A DNA stretch of 64,000 bases from Saprospiraceae bacterium (GTDB taxonomy: Bacteria; Bacteroidota; Bacteroidia; Chitinophagales; Saprospiraceae): assembly GCA_016710265.1 (NCBI GenBank), contig JADJJL010000004.1, forward strand, positions 124,001 to 188,000, read 5' to 3'. A program made the position numbers and the translations under genes. This document shows positions 53,262-62,017 of the stretch, in pieces (within the stretch, counting starts at the first letter, position 1; every line of letters begins with the position of its first letter). The notes beneath the pieces were generated by a model. It ran no database searches and was not told the origin of the DNA. It worked only from the letters and a program-made list of their open reading frames with translations.

Positions 53262-54599
53262 ATGTTTGAAAGTCTGAATGAAAAACTTGAATTAGCCTTT
53301 AAGAATCTTAAAGGTGAAGCAAAATTAACGGAACTCAACATCGCTGAGTCCATTAAGGAAATCAGAAGAGCCCTTGTAGCAGCCGATGTAAACTATAAAA
53401 TAGCCAAGGAATTCACGGACAAAGTGAAGGATCAGGCCATGGGGACTCAGAATGTTTTGAAATCTGTGAAGCCGGGTGAACTCATGGTGAAAATTGTCAT
53501 GGACGAACTCGTAGAGCTCATGGGTGGACAAGCTGCGGGGCTTAACTTAAGTGGCCAACCATCTGTTATTTTAATTTCGGGATTGCAAGGTTCCGGTAAA
53601 ACGACCTTTTCTGGAAAATTAGCCTATTTTCTTAAGAACCAAAAAAACAAAAAAGTCCTTTTGACTGCTTGTGACGTCTATAGACCCGCAGCGATCGATC
53701 AACTTTCTGTCATTGCAGAGCAAGTTGGTGTAGAAATTTATAAGAACCTGGAAAGCAAAGATCCTGTGGCCATTGCCCAACAAGCAATTCAGTATGCCAA
53801 AGATCAAAAATTGGATGTGGTGATCATCGATACCGCTGGTCGTACTTCCATTGATGCAGAGATGATGGATGAAATAGAGCGTGTTAAAAATACCATCCAA
53901 CCCTCAGAAACACTTTTCGTAGTAGATTCAATGACTGGTCAGGATGCAGTCAATGTGGCTTCTACCTTTCACGATCGGATCCAGTTTGATGGAGTGGTTT
54001 TAACCAAAATGGATGGTGATACCAGGGGTGGAGCAGCATTGTCCATTAAATATACTGTTGGAAAACCCATCAAGTTTGTGTCAGCCGGCGAAAAAATGGA
54101 GACTCTGGACGTCTTTTACCCGGACAGGATGGCGCAACGGATCCTTGGAATGGGTGATATTGTTTCCTTGGTTGAAAAAGCACAAGCCAATTTTGACGAG
54201 AAAGAAGCTCGAAAAATAGAAAGTAAAATCAAGCAAAACAAGTTTGATTTTAATGATTTTTTGGTTCAATTGCATCAGATCAAAAAAATGGGGGACATCA
54301 AATCTATTTTAGGAATGTTGCCTGGAATAGGAAATGCTGTCAAAAATATGGACATCGATGATAAGGCCTTTAGCAAGGTTGAATCGATCATTCAGTCTAT
54401 GACACCAGCAGAAAGAGCCAATCCAGAGGTCTTAAATATGTCTCGTAAAACTAGAATTGCTAAAGGAAGCGGAAAAACAATTCACGAGGTAAATGCTTTC
54501 ATCAAGCAATTTGAAGAAATGAAAAAAATGATGCACTTCATGAGTAAAGGCAACAACATGGCCAACATGATGAAACAAATGCAAAATATGCGTCGTTAA
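53262..54599 (+). CDS. ffh: signal recognition particle GTPase Ffh (SRP54)
   Basis: A 445-residue protein, normal length, that binds 4.5S RNA and signal peptides and docks to FtsY. The N domain is followed by the G domain with ILISGLQGSGKTTFSGKLAY (G1), DVYRPAAIDQL, VVIIDTAGRTSID (G3), LTKMDGDTRGGAALS (G4) and the downstream FVSAGEKMETLDVFYPDRMA. The Met-rich M domain ends KKMMHFMSKGNNMANMMKQM. It has a strong own promoter and appears to be monocistronic. Confidence 0.97.
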   Translation: MFESLNEKLELAFKNLKGEAKLTELNIAESIKEIRRALVAADVNYKIAKEFTDKVKDQAMGTQNVLKSVKPGELMVKIVMDELVELMGGQAAGLNLSGQPSVILISGLQGSGKTTFSGKLAYFLKNQKNKKVLLTACDVYRPAAIDQLSVIAEQVGVEIYKNLESKDPVAIAQQAIQYAKDQKLDVVIIDTAGRTSIDAEMMDEIERVKNTIQPSETLFVVDSMTGQDAVNVASTFHDRIQFDGVVLTKMDGDTRGGAALSIKYTVGKPIKFVSAGEKMETLDVFYPDRMAQRILGMGDIVSLVEKAQANFDEKEARKIESKIKQNKFDFNDFLVQLHQIKKMGDIKSILGMLPGIGNAVKNMDIDDKAFSKVESIIQSMTPAERANPEVLNMSRKTRIAKGSGKTIHEVNAFIKQFEEMKKMMHFMSKGNNMANMMKQMQNMRR

Positions 54600-54665
54600 T
54601 CCGGTTAAATTTTATTGCTTTCCTAGATTTTCTTTCCTTATTTTTATGCCATTAATTAAATAGGA

Positions 54666-57600
54666 ATGAAATTCAAATTTACCATATTGGTTTTATATTG
54701 GGCATACTGTTCTCAGACATTTGCACAAATACCCGACGGAAGTCCGGCGTCTGACATTGTTGCACTGGATATCAATAACAATGGTTATAGTTTATTTGCA
54801 GCCATGGCCGGAGGAAAGTCAGCTTGTATCGACTTTATGGCCACTTGGTGCGGTCCTTGCTGGTCCTTTCACAATTCACAGACCCTCAAAAATGTACACA
54901 ATAATTTAGGGCATTTGACTTCGGTGGTTATGCTGGAAGGGGATTTTGCCACCAATACCAATTGTCTTTATGGCCCGAGTGGCTGTTCCGGTATTGGTAC
55001 TCAAGGCAATTGGACCGCTGGAACTCCTTATCCAATCGTTAATTTAACCAACAGCAATGGTGGTTCCGCGATGGGTGACTACAATGTCAATTATTTTCCA
55101 ACGCTTTATATCATTTCTCCAGATTTTAGGGTTTGGGAAATTACCACCAGAAATTACAACGAATATTATAATTGGATCGTACACAGTTTTACTTTGAATG
55201 CGACCGCTCAAATTACCCATTCTACCTGCGGGGACAACGGAAGAGTGGATCTAAGTCCAACGGGTGGTTACGCCAGTTACGCTTTCAAATGGAGCAATGG
55301 AGCCACCACAGAAGATTTGGTCAACATGCCAGGAGGTACTTATTCTGTAACTGTGACAGACAACAATGGCTATTTTGAAATTTATGGCCCTTGGACTGTG
55401 GATGGACCTGATAAGAGAGTAAGCATTACACAGCAAACCGTCCAACACAATCCATGCTTTGCTTACCAAGAAGGTTCGGTTTCAGTTCAGGTAGCCAATG
55501 GTACACCAGGATATTCATTCCAATGGACCAACGGCGATCAAACTTCTCAGATCAACAATCTTACTGCAGGTTCTTATACACTTACAGTGACCGATGCAGC
55601 AGGTTGTACAATTAGCAAAAATTACCAGATTACACAACCGGCTTTGTTAAAAGCGACTATTTCCTCTGGTCCGGAAACATGTGATCAAAAAAATGGATTT
55701 ATTGCGGTGGGTGCTGAAGGCGGCACTAAACCTTATTACTATGACATTGGAGCCGGTAAAAAAACAAATCCTGTTTTTGATAAATTGAAGGGAGGCGATT
55801 ATAAAGTGACTCTTACAGATTCTAAACAATGTTTTTTTACAGAAGAAATAATCATTGATGCAACTCATCTGCCTAAGGTGGAAGCTGGCGCAAATACCCA
55901 ACTTCTTTGTGACAAAGACACCGTCTATTTGGATGGTCCCGGAACAGATACCGGAGCAGAATTTTTACATACCTGGTCTACTAAAAATGGTCAAATCATC
56001 GGAGATAAAAATAATTTACAAATACGGGTAGTCAAAGAGGGCACCTATATATTGAATATCAAAAATCTATTGACAGGTTGTGAAAATACGGATTCTGTAA
56101 AAGTCACGGACCAACGCAAATATCCAGATATCTTAGCTTCTTCGGATAGTTTAATCAATTGTTACTACCCTGAAATATTTATACAAGGTCACACAAAAAC
56201 AAAATCGGCCAAATACTTTTGGACACAATTAAATTCCACTTTTAAAGATACTTCTGCCACAATATCCGTTGATGATAAAGGACATTTTGTTTTCAATGTG
56301 TTGGATACCGTCAACCAGTGTTTGATAAAAGATACTGTCATCGTCGATGAAGATTTTTTAAAACCGAATGTGACTATTTTGTTTGGTGATATTAATTGCG
56401 ATCACCCTATCATTACCTTAGATGGAAGTTTATCAGATCAGGGTGTCGATAAAACTTTTTATTGGACGACTCAAGGTGGAAGGTTTGTAAGTGGTGAAAA
56501 TACATTAAACCCTTCGATCGATCTTCCCGGAGAATATGCTTTACATATTTTAAATTCAACAAATGGTTGTGAATCTTCTAAGCCGATTACGGTGTTGGAG
56601 GATAAGACCCTTCCAAAAATTTCATTTGGGCAATGGCCTGTGGATCTTAGTTGTTTAAGAAATGAAATGAGTATTGGCCTAGATCAGTCGATTCCGGATC
56701 TTATCTATCACTGGTACAGTGAGAATGGAGGCATTATTTCCCCGGATACCTCACATCAAATTGTGGTGAATAAGTCAGGAAATTATCAACTAAAATATAA
56801 GAATTTTAAAAATGGCTGTGAAGATTCCAGCTTTATAAAAGTAGATGAGCAAACTAAATTAATTCCTAATTTTGATTATTCCATTCAGGATTTGGAAGTT
56901 CGATTTAATGACCTTTCTTTTGGTAAAGCTACATCTTGGAATTGGGAAATGGGAGATGGAAAAACATACTCTGATCAAAATCCAATCCATCTTTTTGAAA
57001 ATCAAAATGAATATGAAGTTTGCTTAGAAGTAAACAATGAATGTGGACTAGCTAGAATTTGTCAATTAATTAATTTAGACCCCACCGCAAATCATCTTGG
57101 ATTATTGTCCTGGGAAATTGCACACGTAAATTGTTTTGGTGGTACAAATGGACGAATCAGCCTTCAAGTGAAGGGTGGCCAATCCCCATATTTGTTTGAT
57201 TGGGATCATGGTAGTAACAATTCTGAAATAACAAATTTGGCAGCTGGAGATTATACAGTGATGATTACCGACCAATTAGGTGCAACAATCTCTAAAACTT
57301 TTACCATACTACAAGCCCCGAATTTGGAATATCAACAAATTAGTATAATTCCATTACGGGGCACACAAAAAGGATCCATAGAGTTGGAGATCATTGGAGG
57401 AAATCCACCTTATACTTATCGATGGAGTCATGGAGCAGATACCAAAAATATTGTTGATCTTCAAGCAGGATCGTACGAATTGACCGTGACCGATGCCTCA
57501 TTGTGCACCAAATTATTTGGACCTTTTGTGATTCAGGATTTAACCTCCACCGGTAATATTTTAAAGGAGTATTTTATGGTTTTTCCGCAACCAGCAAATG

Positions 57601-57815
57601 ACCATTTGATAGTCATGTTACAGGAACAGATTCTTCTACCAGCACAGGCTCAAATCTTTAATTCCCAAGGGAAGTTAATATTGACAAGAAAATTTACTTC
57701 ACAAGGTGTGAATCAGCTAGACTTGACTTCTATTTCCAATGGAGTCTTTTATTTGGTCCTGACCAGCTCTGACAACAGTGTTTTTACAAAACGAATGATT
57801 GTCTTAAAAGATTAG
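54666..57815 (+). CDS. secreted thioredoxin-fold protein with SprB and PKD repeats and T9SS sorting domain
   Basis: A 1049-residue precursor. Signal peptide about 1-21 (ending QTFAQ). A thioredoxin-like domain with WCGPC at 61-65 (IDFMATWCGPCWSFHNSQTL) spans about 30-175. Then follow SprB-type repeats, e.g. FKWSNGATTEDLVNMPGGTY, FQWTNGDQTSQINNLTAGSY and YRWSHGADTKNIVDLQAGSY, a middle section of Ig-like repeats with cysteine pairs (about 400-735), one PKD domain (WNWEMGDGKTYSDQNP) and two more SprB repeats. The last 85 residues (YFMVFPQPANDHLIVMLQ to MIVLKD) are a T9SS type A sorting domain. A CxxC redox site on a T9SS surface protein suggests disulfide or metal handling outside the cell, which is inference. 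Confidence 0.85.
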   Translation: MKFKFTILVLYWAYCSQTFAQIPDGSPASDIVALDINNNGYSLFAAMAGGKSACIDFMATWCGPCWSFHNSQTLKNVHNNLGHLTSVVMLEGDFATNTNCLYGPSGCSGIGTQGNWTAGTPYPIVNLTNSNGGSAMGDYNVNYFPTLYIISPDFRVWEITTRNYNEYYNWIVHSFTLNATAQITHSTCGDNGRVDLSPTGGYASYAFKWSNGATTEDLVNMPGGTYSVTVTDNNGYFEIYGPWTVDGPDKRVSITQQTVQHNPCFAYQEGSVSVQVANGTPGYSFQWTNGDQTSQINNLTAGSYTLTVTDAAGCTISKNYQITQPALLKATISSGPETCDQKNGFIAVGAEGGTKPYYYDIGAGKKTNPVFDKLKGGDYKVTLTDSKQCFFTEEIIIDATHLPKVEAGANTQLLCDKDTVYLDGPGTDTGAEFLHTWSTKNGQIIGDKNNLQIRVVKEGTYILNIKNLLTGCENTDSVKVTDQRKYPDILASSDSLINCYYPEIFIQGHTKTKSAKYFWTQLNSTFKDTSATISVDDKGHFVFNVLDTVNQCLIKDTVIVDEDFLKPNVTILFGDINCDHPIITLDGSLSDQGVDKTFYWTTQGGRFVSGENTLNPSIDLPGEYALHILNSTNGCESSKPITVLEDKTLPKISFGQWPVDLSCLRNEMSIGLDQSIPDLIYHWYSENGGIISPDTSHQIVVNKSGNYQLKYKNFKNGCEDSSFIKVDEQTKLIPNFDYSIQDLEVRFNDLSFGKATSWNWEMGDGKTYSDQNPIHLFENQNEYEVCLEVNNECGLARICQLINLDPTANHLGLLSWEIAHVNCFGGTNGRISLQVKGGQSPYLFDWDHGSNNSEITNLAAGDYTVMITDQLGATISKTFTILQAPNLEYQQISIIPLRGTQKGSIELEIIGGNPPYTYRWSHGADTKNIVDLQAGSYELTVTDASLCTKLFGPFVIQDLTSTGNILKEYFMVFPQPANDHLIVMLQEQILLPAQAQIFNSQGKLILTRKFTSQGVNQLDLTSISNGVFYLVLTSSDNSVFTKRMIVLKD

Positions 57816-57912
57816 TAGTCTCAACATAAGAGGTCATCATTGTATATATATTAATGGATGGTGAAAATACTTTGTGCTTTTAATTTTGTCTTTTTGACAT
57901 AATTATTTGCAT

Positions 57913-57920
57913 TATATTTG
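57913..57920 (+). promoter_or_regulatory. candidate -7 element (TATATTTG)
   Basis: Matches TAnnTTTG 32 bp before the ATG at 57952; a TTTG at 57893-57896 lies 16 bp upstream, a somewhat short spacing. Confidence 0.4.
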
Positions 57921-57951
57921 GGGCTATATTTAACCAAAACTTGTGAATCCA

Positions 57952-59727
57952 ATGAAACTCCTCATTTCAATCTTTTTACTTTTAGGCATTCAGAGCCAAT
58001 TGTTGGCTGATTTTAAACTGGTTTGCCCTCCAGATATTACCATAAGTTGTACAGAAGATCTTTCCGACCATAGTCGTTGGGGTAAAGCCTATACCGAAGA
58101 AAATGGGCATATTACCTACCAACACGATTGCAAAGTAGTTTATACTATTGACGAATGTGGGGTGGGGACGATCATGAGAACATGGGGCGTCATGAGTCCG
58201 GAGACCTTTTTATGGGTTACTTGTTCGCAATGGATCACTTTAAGCAATGCCAATGCCTTTGGTTACAGAGATATTAGTTTTCCTCCTTCGATTACGATCG
58301 AAAGTTGTAACCCTCAAGATAGTTTAAAAAGATTACCTAGACCTTATGACAGACCGAGCTGGAAAACCAATAAATGTGCAAAGCCGATGCTCAATTATAC
58401 AGATCAGGTTTATAAAATTTCAGATGGCTGTGTTAAAATTGAGCGCACCTGGAAAATTCTAGATTGGTGCGTTTATGATCCATTTGACAATCCAGGAAGA
58501 GGTATATTTGTGGGCACTCAAATTATAAAATTAATAACAAAGGATGATTCAGCAAGCATTTATTGCCTGAAGGATACCATCGTAATTGCTGACAAGGAAT
58601 GCAATGGAGCAGCAGTCATTCTACCTCCTGCAATTTTACACTCACCTTGTAATATGCCTTATATCATCAGGAATACTTCTCCTTATGCCACCGATTCTTT
58701 AGCAGATGCTAGCGGATTTTATCCTGTGGGAACTACTAAATTTTATTTCATAGCGGAGTATGCTTGCGGTTCAGAAATCAAATGCGAAATGACGGTGACT
58801 GTTCAAAGTAAAATTCCACCTACTCCTTATTGCCTGACGGGAGTGATTGTGGATTTAATGCCCATTGACGATGAGTTGGATGGAATACCGGATCGTGGCA
58901 TGGTTGAAATTTGGGCATCAGATCTCAACAAAGGAAGCTTTCACAAATGCCCTGGCCAGAAATTGAGATTTTCATTTTCCAATGACCCTTCTGATACCCA
59001 CAAAATTTTTACCTGCGATGAATTAGGGGACAATGAAGTGGAGATTTGGGTGACAGACTCTTTGGGCAATCAGGATTTTTGTAAGACAGTGGTAACGATT
59101 CAAAATAACACCGGAATTCCAAATTGTAAGGGTAAAACTTTACAGGATAAAAAATTGGATTTTGCGCTTGCTTTACATGATGCCTGGACAGGGAAGTCTT
59201 TGCAAAGTTTACAGTTACAACTGGAGAATATGACAGATCACGTCATGGTAAATTCAAAAACTAATCTTTCTGGTGAATACGCCTTTTCTCAATTGCAGGT
59301 TGGAGAATCTTTTAAAACACATGTGGGTGTCAAGATCAATGATCTAGCAGGGATTGATAAAAATGATGTAACTAGATTAAAAGACATCATCACAGGAAAA
59401 TATAAAGAAGTCGATCCATTCCGAATTCTTGCAGCAGATATAAATTCAGACGCACAGCTTACAAATGAAGACGTCATTCTTCTTGAAAATTTATTGCTTG
59501 GAAAAATTCGTCATTCTGAATTATCGGTTCCCTATATTTTAATTCCGGAAAATTTTCAATTTTCAGAATTGAATAAAGTGCTTTCAGAGTATTCAGCTTT
59601 AAAATCAAACATCATTCAAATGGATGAACTCCAAACCCGCCAACAATTCAAAGTTGTTAAAACAGGAGATTTGAATCCTTTTGGTGTTACAAGAACAAAG
59701 CAAAAAATAATCGGAGAAACAAATTGA
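57952..59727 (+). CDS. secreted cysteine-rich protein with dockerin-like C-terminal part
   Basis: A 591-residue protein with signal peptide MKLLISIFLLLGIQSQLLA. The N-terminal half has HYR-like sections with conserved cysteines (LVCPPDITISCTEDLSDHSR, YTIDECGVGTIMRTWGVM, RTWKILDWCVYDPFDNPGRG), as found in many large Saprospiraceae surface proteins. Residues about 455-520 hold a dockerin type I-like pair of calcium loops (DLAGIDKNDVTRLKDIITGK and DINSDAQLTNEDVILLENLL). A standard T9SS sorting domain is not visible, so export route beyond the inner membrane is unclear. A GTG at 57943 is an alternative start; the ATG is favoured because it begins the signal peptide directly. The stop abuts the stop of the convergent DUF1015 gene with no gap. 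Confidence 0.72.
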   Translation: MKLLISIFLLLGIQSQLLADFKLVCPPDITISCTEDLSDHSRWGKAYTEENGHITYQHDCKVVYTIDECGVGTIMRTWGVMSPETFLWVTCSQWITLSNANAFGYRDISFPPSITIESCNPQDSLKRLPRPYDRPSWKTNKCAKPMLNYTDQVYKISDGCVKIERTWKILDWCVYDPFDNPGRGIFVGTQIIKLITKDDSASIYCLKDTIVIADKECNGAAVILPPAILHSPCNMPYIIRNTSPYATDSLADASGFYPVGTTKFYFIAEYACGSEIKCEMTVTVQSKIPPTPYCLTGVIVDLMPIDDELDGIPDRGMVEIWASDLNKGSFHKCPGQKLRFSFSNDPSDTHKIFTCDELGDNEVEIWVTDSLGNQDFCKTVVTIQNNTGIPNCKGKTLQDKKLDFALALHDAWTGKSLQSLQLQLENMTDHVMVNSKTNLSGEYAFSQLQVGESFKTHVGVKINDLAGIDKNDVTRLKDIITGKYKEVDPFRILAADINSDAQLTNEDVILLENLLLGKIRHSELSVPYILIPENFQFSELNKVLSEYSALKSNIIQMDELQTRQQFKVVKTGDLNPFGVTRTKQKIIGETN

Positions 59728-60861
59728 TTAGAGGTCTTGATCTTTTGAGCTTCTAAACTCCTGGACAATAAGCCCATTTCTAATTCGTGGTTCAAACCAT
59801 GTGCTTTTAGGAGGCAGAATTTTTGCGCGATCTGCAGTATCTTTAAATTCATCGTGGTGAATTGGGAAAAATATAAAGCCCGCAAGCTGTGGATTAATAT
59901 CTGTGTGTTTGAGAACAGATTTTAATCCTTTTACGCCTTCTACATATTTAATTCTTGGGTCTCTTCGAACATCAATAATATGAAGTCCATCTTTTAATAT
60001 ACAATCATTGAACAAATCTACATCAAAGGCGATTCCATTTTTTTTCTTCATTCCCTGGACCAAGGATTCATGCCAGTTTAAAATGTAAATTTCTTTTTGA
60101 AATACAACAACCAGCTCATACTTATTTTTAGGTAGATGGTCGTCTTTGGATTTTTTAAGTTTACCATATTTTTGAAGCAATTCTAGAAATTCAATTTCAT
60201 TCAAGTCAGCTCCAATATCAATGATACGGTTGTAAGAAAGTATACTGAGTTCGTCGAAATCAAACCAGGCGCTAAGAATAAAGTGAAGTCCTTGATCAAT
60301 CAATTGAGGTCTTGCTTCAAGGATATCACTCATGGCAGCCATTCGGTGATGGCCATCTGCAATATAGGCATCATGTATTTTTAACCTAAATAAATCCATC
60401 ATTTTACATTGCATCAATTCATCCGGCATTAAATAGAATTCATGCATTTGTTGTGCTTTTTCAAACCAAATTCGAAATAGCAGCAGATTTGGGTCAATAT
60501 GTAGTTGAAGGATTTCTTTAATTTCTGTATCAGGAGCATAGGTAATTAATACAGGCTTAATAATGGCATCTCTTTCCTGAGTGAGAGCAATCATCAATTC
60601 TTCTTGAGTAATTAAAGTATTTTCGTGTTTTTTTATATTTCCGGTAAGGTACTCTTCAATGTTTACACCTACCAATATCCCATGGTAATTGCGATCTTTT
60701 GCACAGATCCGATACAGTAAAATCCCAGGATTTTTTTGCTGTATGAAATATCCTTTGGAATAAAATTCCGGGAAGTTCTCTTTTAATTTATTAAAAAAAA
60801 ACTCACCGTCACTTATTTTCTCAAAATCAGGTATGGCAAATTGAATTGGACGAATTTCCAA
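59728..60861 (-). CDS. DUF1015 family protein
   Basis: A 377-residue cytoplasmic protein of the DUF1015 family, recognised by QERDAIIKPVLITYAPDTEI and especially AYIADGHHRMAAMSDILEA. The family is conserved and often considered kinase- or SerK-like, and the DGHHR motif is its hallmark. The start is TTG; no ATG occurs near the conserved N-terminus and an in-frame stop lies 30 bp upstream. It follows gcvT by 43 bp and likely shares its transcript. Known DUF1015 genes are sometimes near serine/glycine metabolism, which fits the gcvT neighbour, but function here is unproven. Confidence 0.85.
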   Translation of the reverse strand: MEIRPIQFAIPDFEKISDGEFFFNKLKENFPEFYSKGYFIQQKNPGILLYRICAKDRNYHGILVGVNIEEYLTGNIKKHENTLITQEELMIALTQERDAIIKPVLITYAPDTEIKEILQLHIDPNLLLFRIWFEKAQQMHEFYLMPDELMQCKMMDLFRLKIHDAYIADGHHRMAAMSDILEARPQLIDQGLHFILSAWFDFDELSILSYNRIIDIGADLNEIEFLELLQKYGKLKKSKDDHLPKNKYELVVVFQKEIYILNWHESLVQGMKKKNGIAFDVDLFNDCILKDGLHIIDVRRDPRIKYVEGVKGLKSVLKHTDINPQLAGFIFFPIHHDEFKDTADRAKILPPKSTWFEPRIRNGLIVQEFRSSKDQDL

Positions 60862-60904
60862 ATTTATAAAACTAACAAATGAATAAATCTAACAATTAGT
60901 ATGA

Positions 60905-62017
60905 TCAAGAGTTGACCTTATAAAAAGGAATTGCAACCACGGTCGCTTTTAGATTTTTAGAACCCATGTTGACAAGCACATCAGTTCCTACTTTGGAATG
61001 ATTCAAAGGTAGATAAGCAAGTCCGATCGAAGCATTCAAAGAAGGAGAAAAAGTACCGCTGGTCACCACACCAATTTCATTTTCAGAAGCATCCAGCATT
61101 TTATAGCCATGTCTTGGAACCCTGCGATCTTCTAGCCAAATACCGCATAATTTTTTTGTTAAACCGGATTTCTTTTGTTCCAGCATATATTCCTTTCCAT
61201 TAAAATCCGATTTTTGAAGTTTAGTAATCCAGCCAAGCCCTGCCTCTAACGGAGAAGTATGGTCATCGATGTCATTTCCATACAAACAGAATCCCATCTC
61301 CAATCTCAAGGTATCTCTGGCACCCAATCCTACAGGCAACAAACCTTCGGCTTGATTACCTTTCAGAATCATATCCCAAAGGGTAGCCACATTTTCTTGT
61401 TCGACGTACAACTCAAATCCGCCTGCTCCTGTATAACCAGTCGCTGAAATAATTACATTCTCTACATTTCCAAATGTACCTTTTCTAAATTGGTAATAAG
61501 GGATACTTTTTAAATCAACATCGGTATATTTTTGAAGCATATCTGCCACTTTAGGCCCTTGGATGGCCAACAATCCGGTCTGGTCAGAAATGTTTATCAG
61601 CCTTGTGTCAAAGGTATTAAATGAAGAAATCCAATCCCAGTCTTTTTGAATATTGGATGCATTCACGACCAACATAAATGCTTGTTCGCCTTCTGCACAT
61701 TGATCATCATACAATCTATAGACCAAAAGGTCATCCACAATTCCTCCCTGTAGATTGGGCAAACAGGAATATTGAGCTTCTCCTGCTTGCAATTTAGAAG
61801 CATCGTTGGATGTAACTTTTTGAATGAGATCCAATGCTTGTTTTCCTTTTACAATAAATTCGCCCATATGCGATACATCAAATATTCCAGCGCAACTTCT
61901 GACAGCTTCGTGTTCTTCTTTTATACCGGAATATGATATGGGCATATTGTATCCTGCAAATTCTGCCATTTTTGCTCCTAATGCCAAGTGGCGGCTAGTT
62001 AATGCTGTTTCTTTCAT
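60905..62017 (-). CDS. gcvT: aminomethyltransferase, glycine cleavage system T protein
   Basis: A 370-residue tetrahydrofolate-dependent enzyme of glycine cleavage, normal length. Visible: EFAGYNMPISYSGIKEEHEA, AGIFDVSHMGEFIVKGKQAL, GLLAIQGPKVADML, ISATGYTGAGGFELYVEQEN, PVGLGARDTLRLEMGFCLYG and EAGLGWITKLQKSDFNGKEY. All match GcvT rather than sarcosine or dimethylglycine oxidase relatives. No gcvH or gcvP is in the window. Its start overlaps the stop of the upstream cyclophilin gene by 4 nt, so the three minus-strand genes at 59728-64000 form one operon. Confidence 0.95.
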   Translation of the reverse strand: MKETALTSRHLALGAKMAEFAGYNMPISYSGIKEEHEAVRSCAGIFDVSHMGEFIVKGKQALDLIQKVTSNDASKLQAGEAQYSCLPNLQGGIVDDLLVYRLYDDQCAEGEQAFMLVVNASNIQKDWDWISSFNTFDTRLINISDQTGLLAIQGPKVADMLQKYTDVDLKSIPYYQFRKGTFGNVENVIISATGYTGAGGFELYVEQENVATLWDMILKGNQAEGLLPVGLGARDTLRLEMGFCLYGNDIDDHTSPLEAGLGWITKLQKSDFNGKEYMLEQKKSGLTKKLCGIWLEDRRVPRHGYKMLDASENEIGVVTSGTFSPSLNASIGLAYLPLNHSKVGTDVLVNMGSKNLKATVVAIPFYKVNS

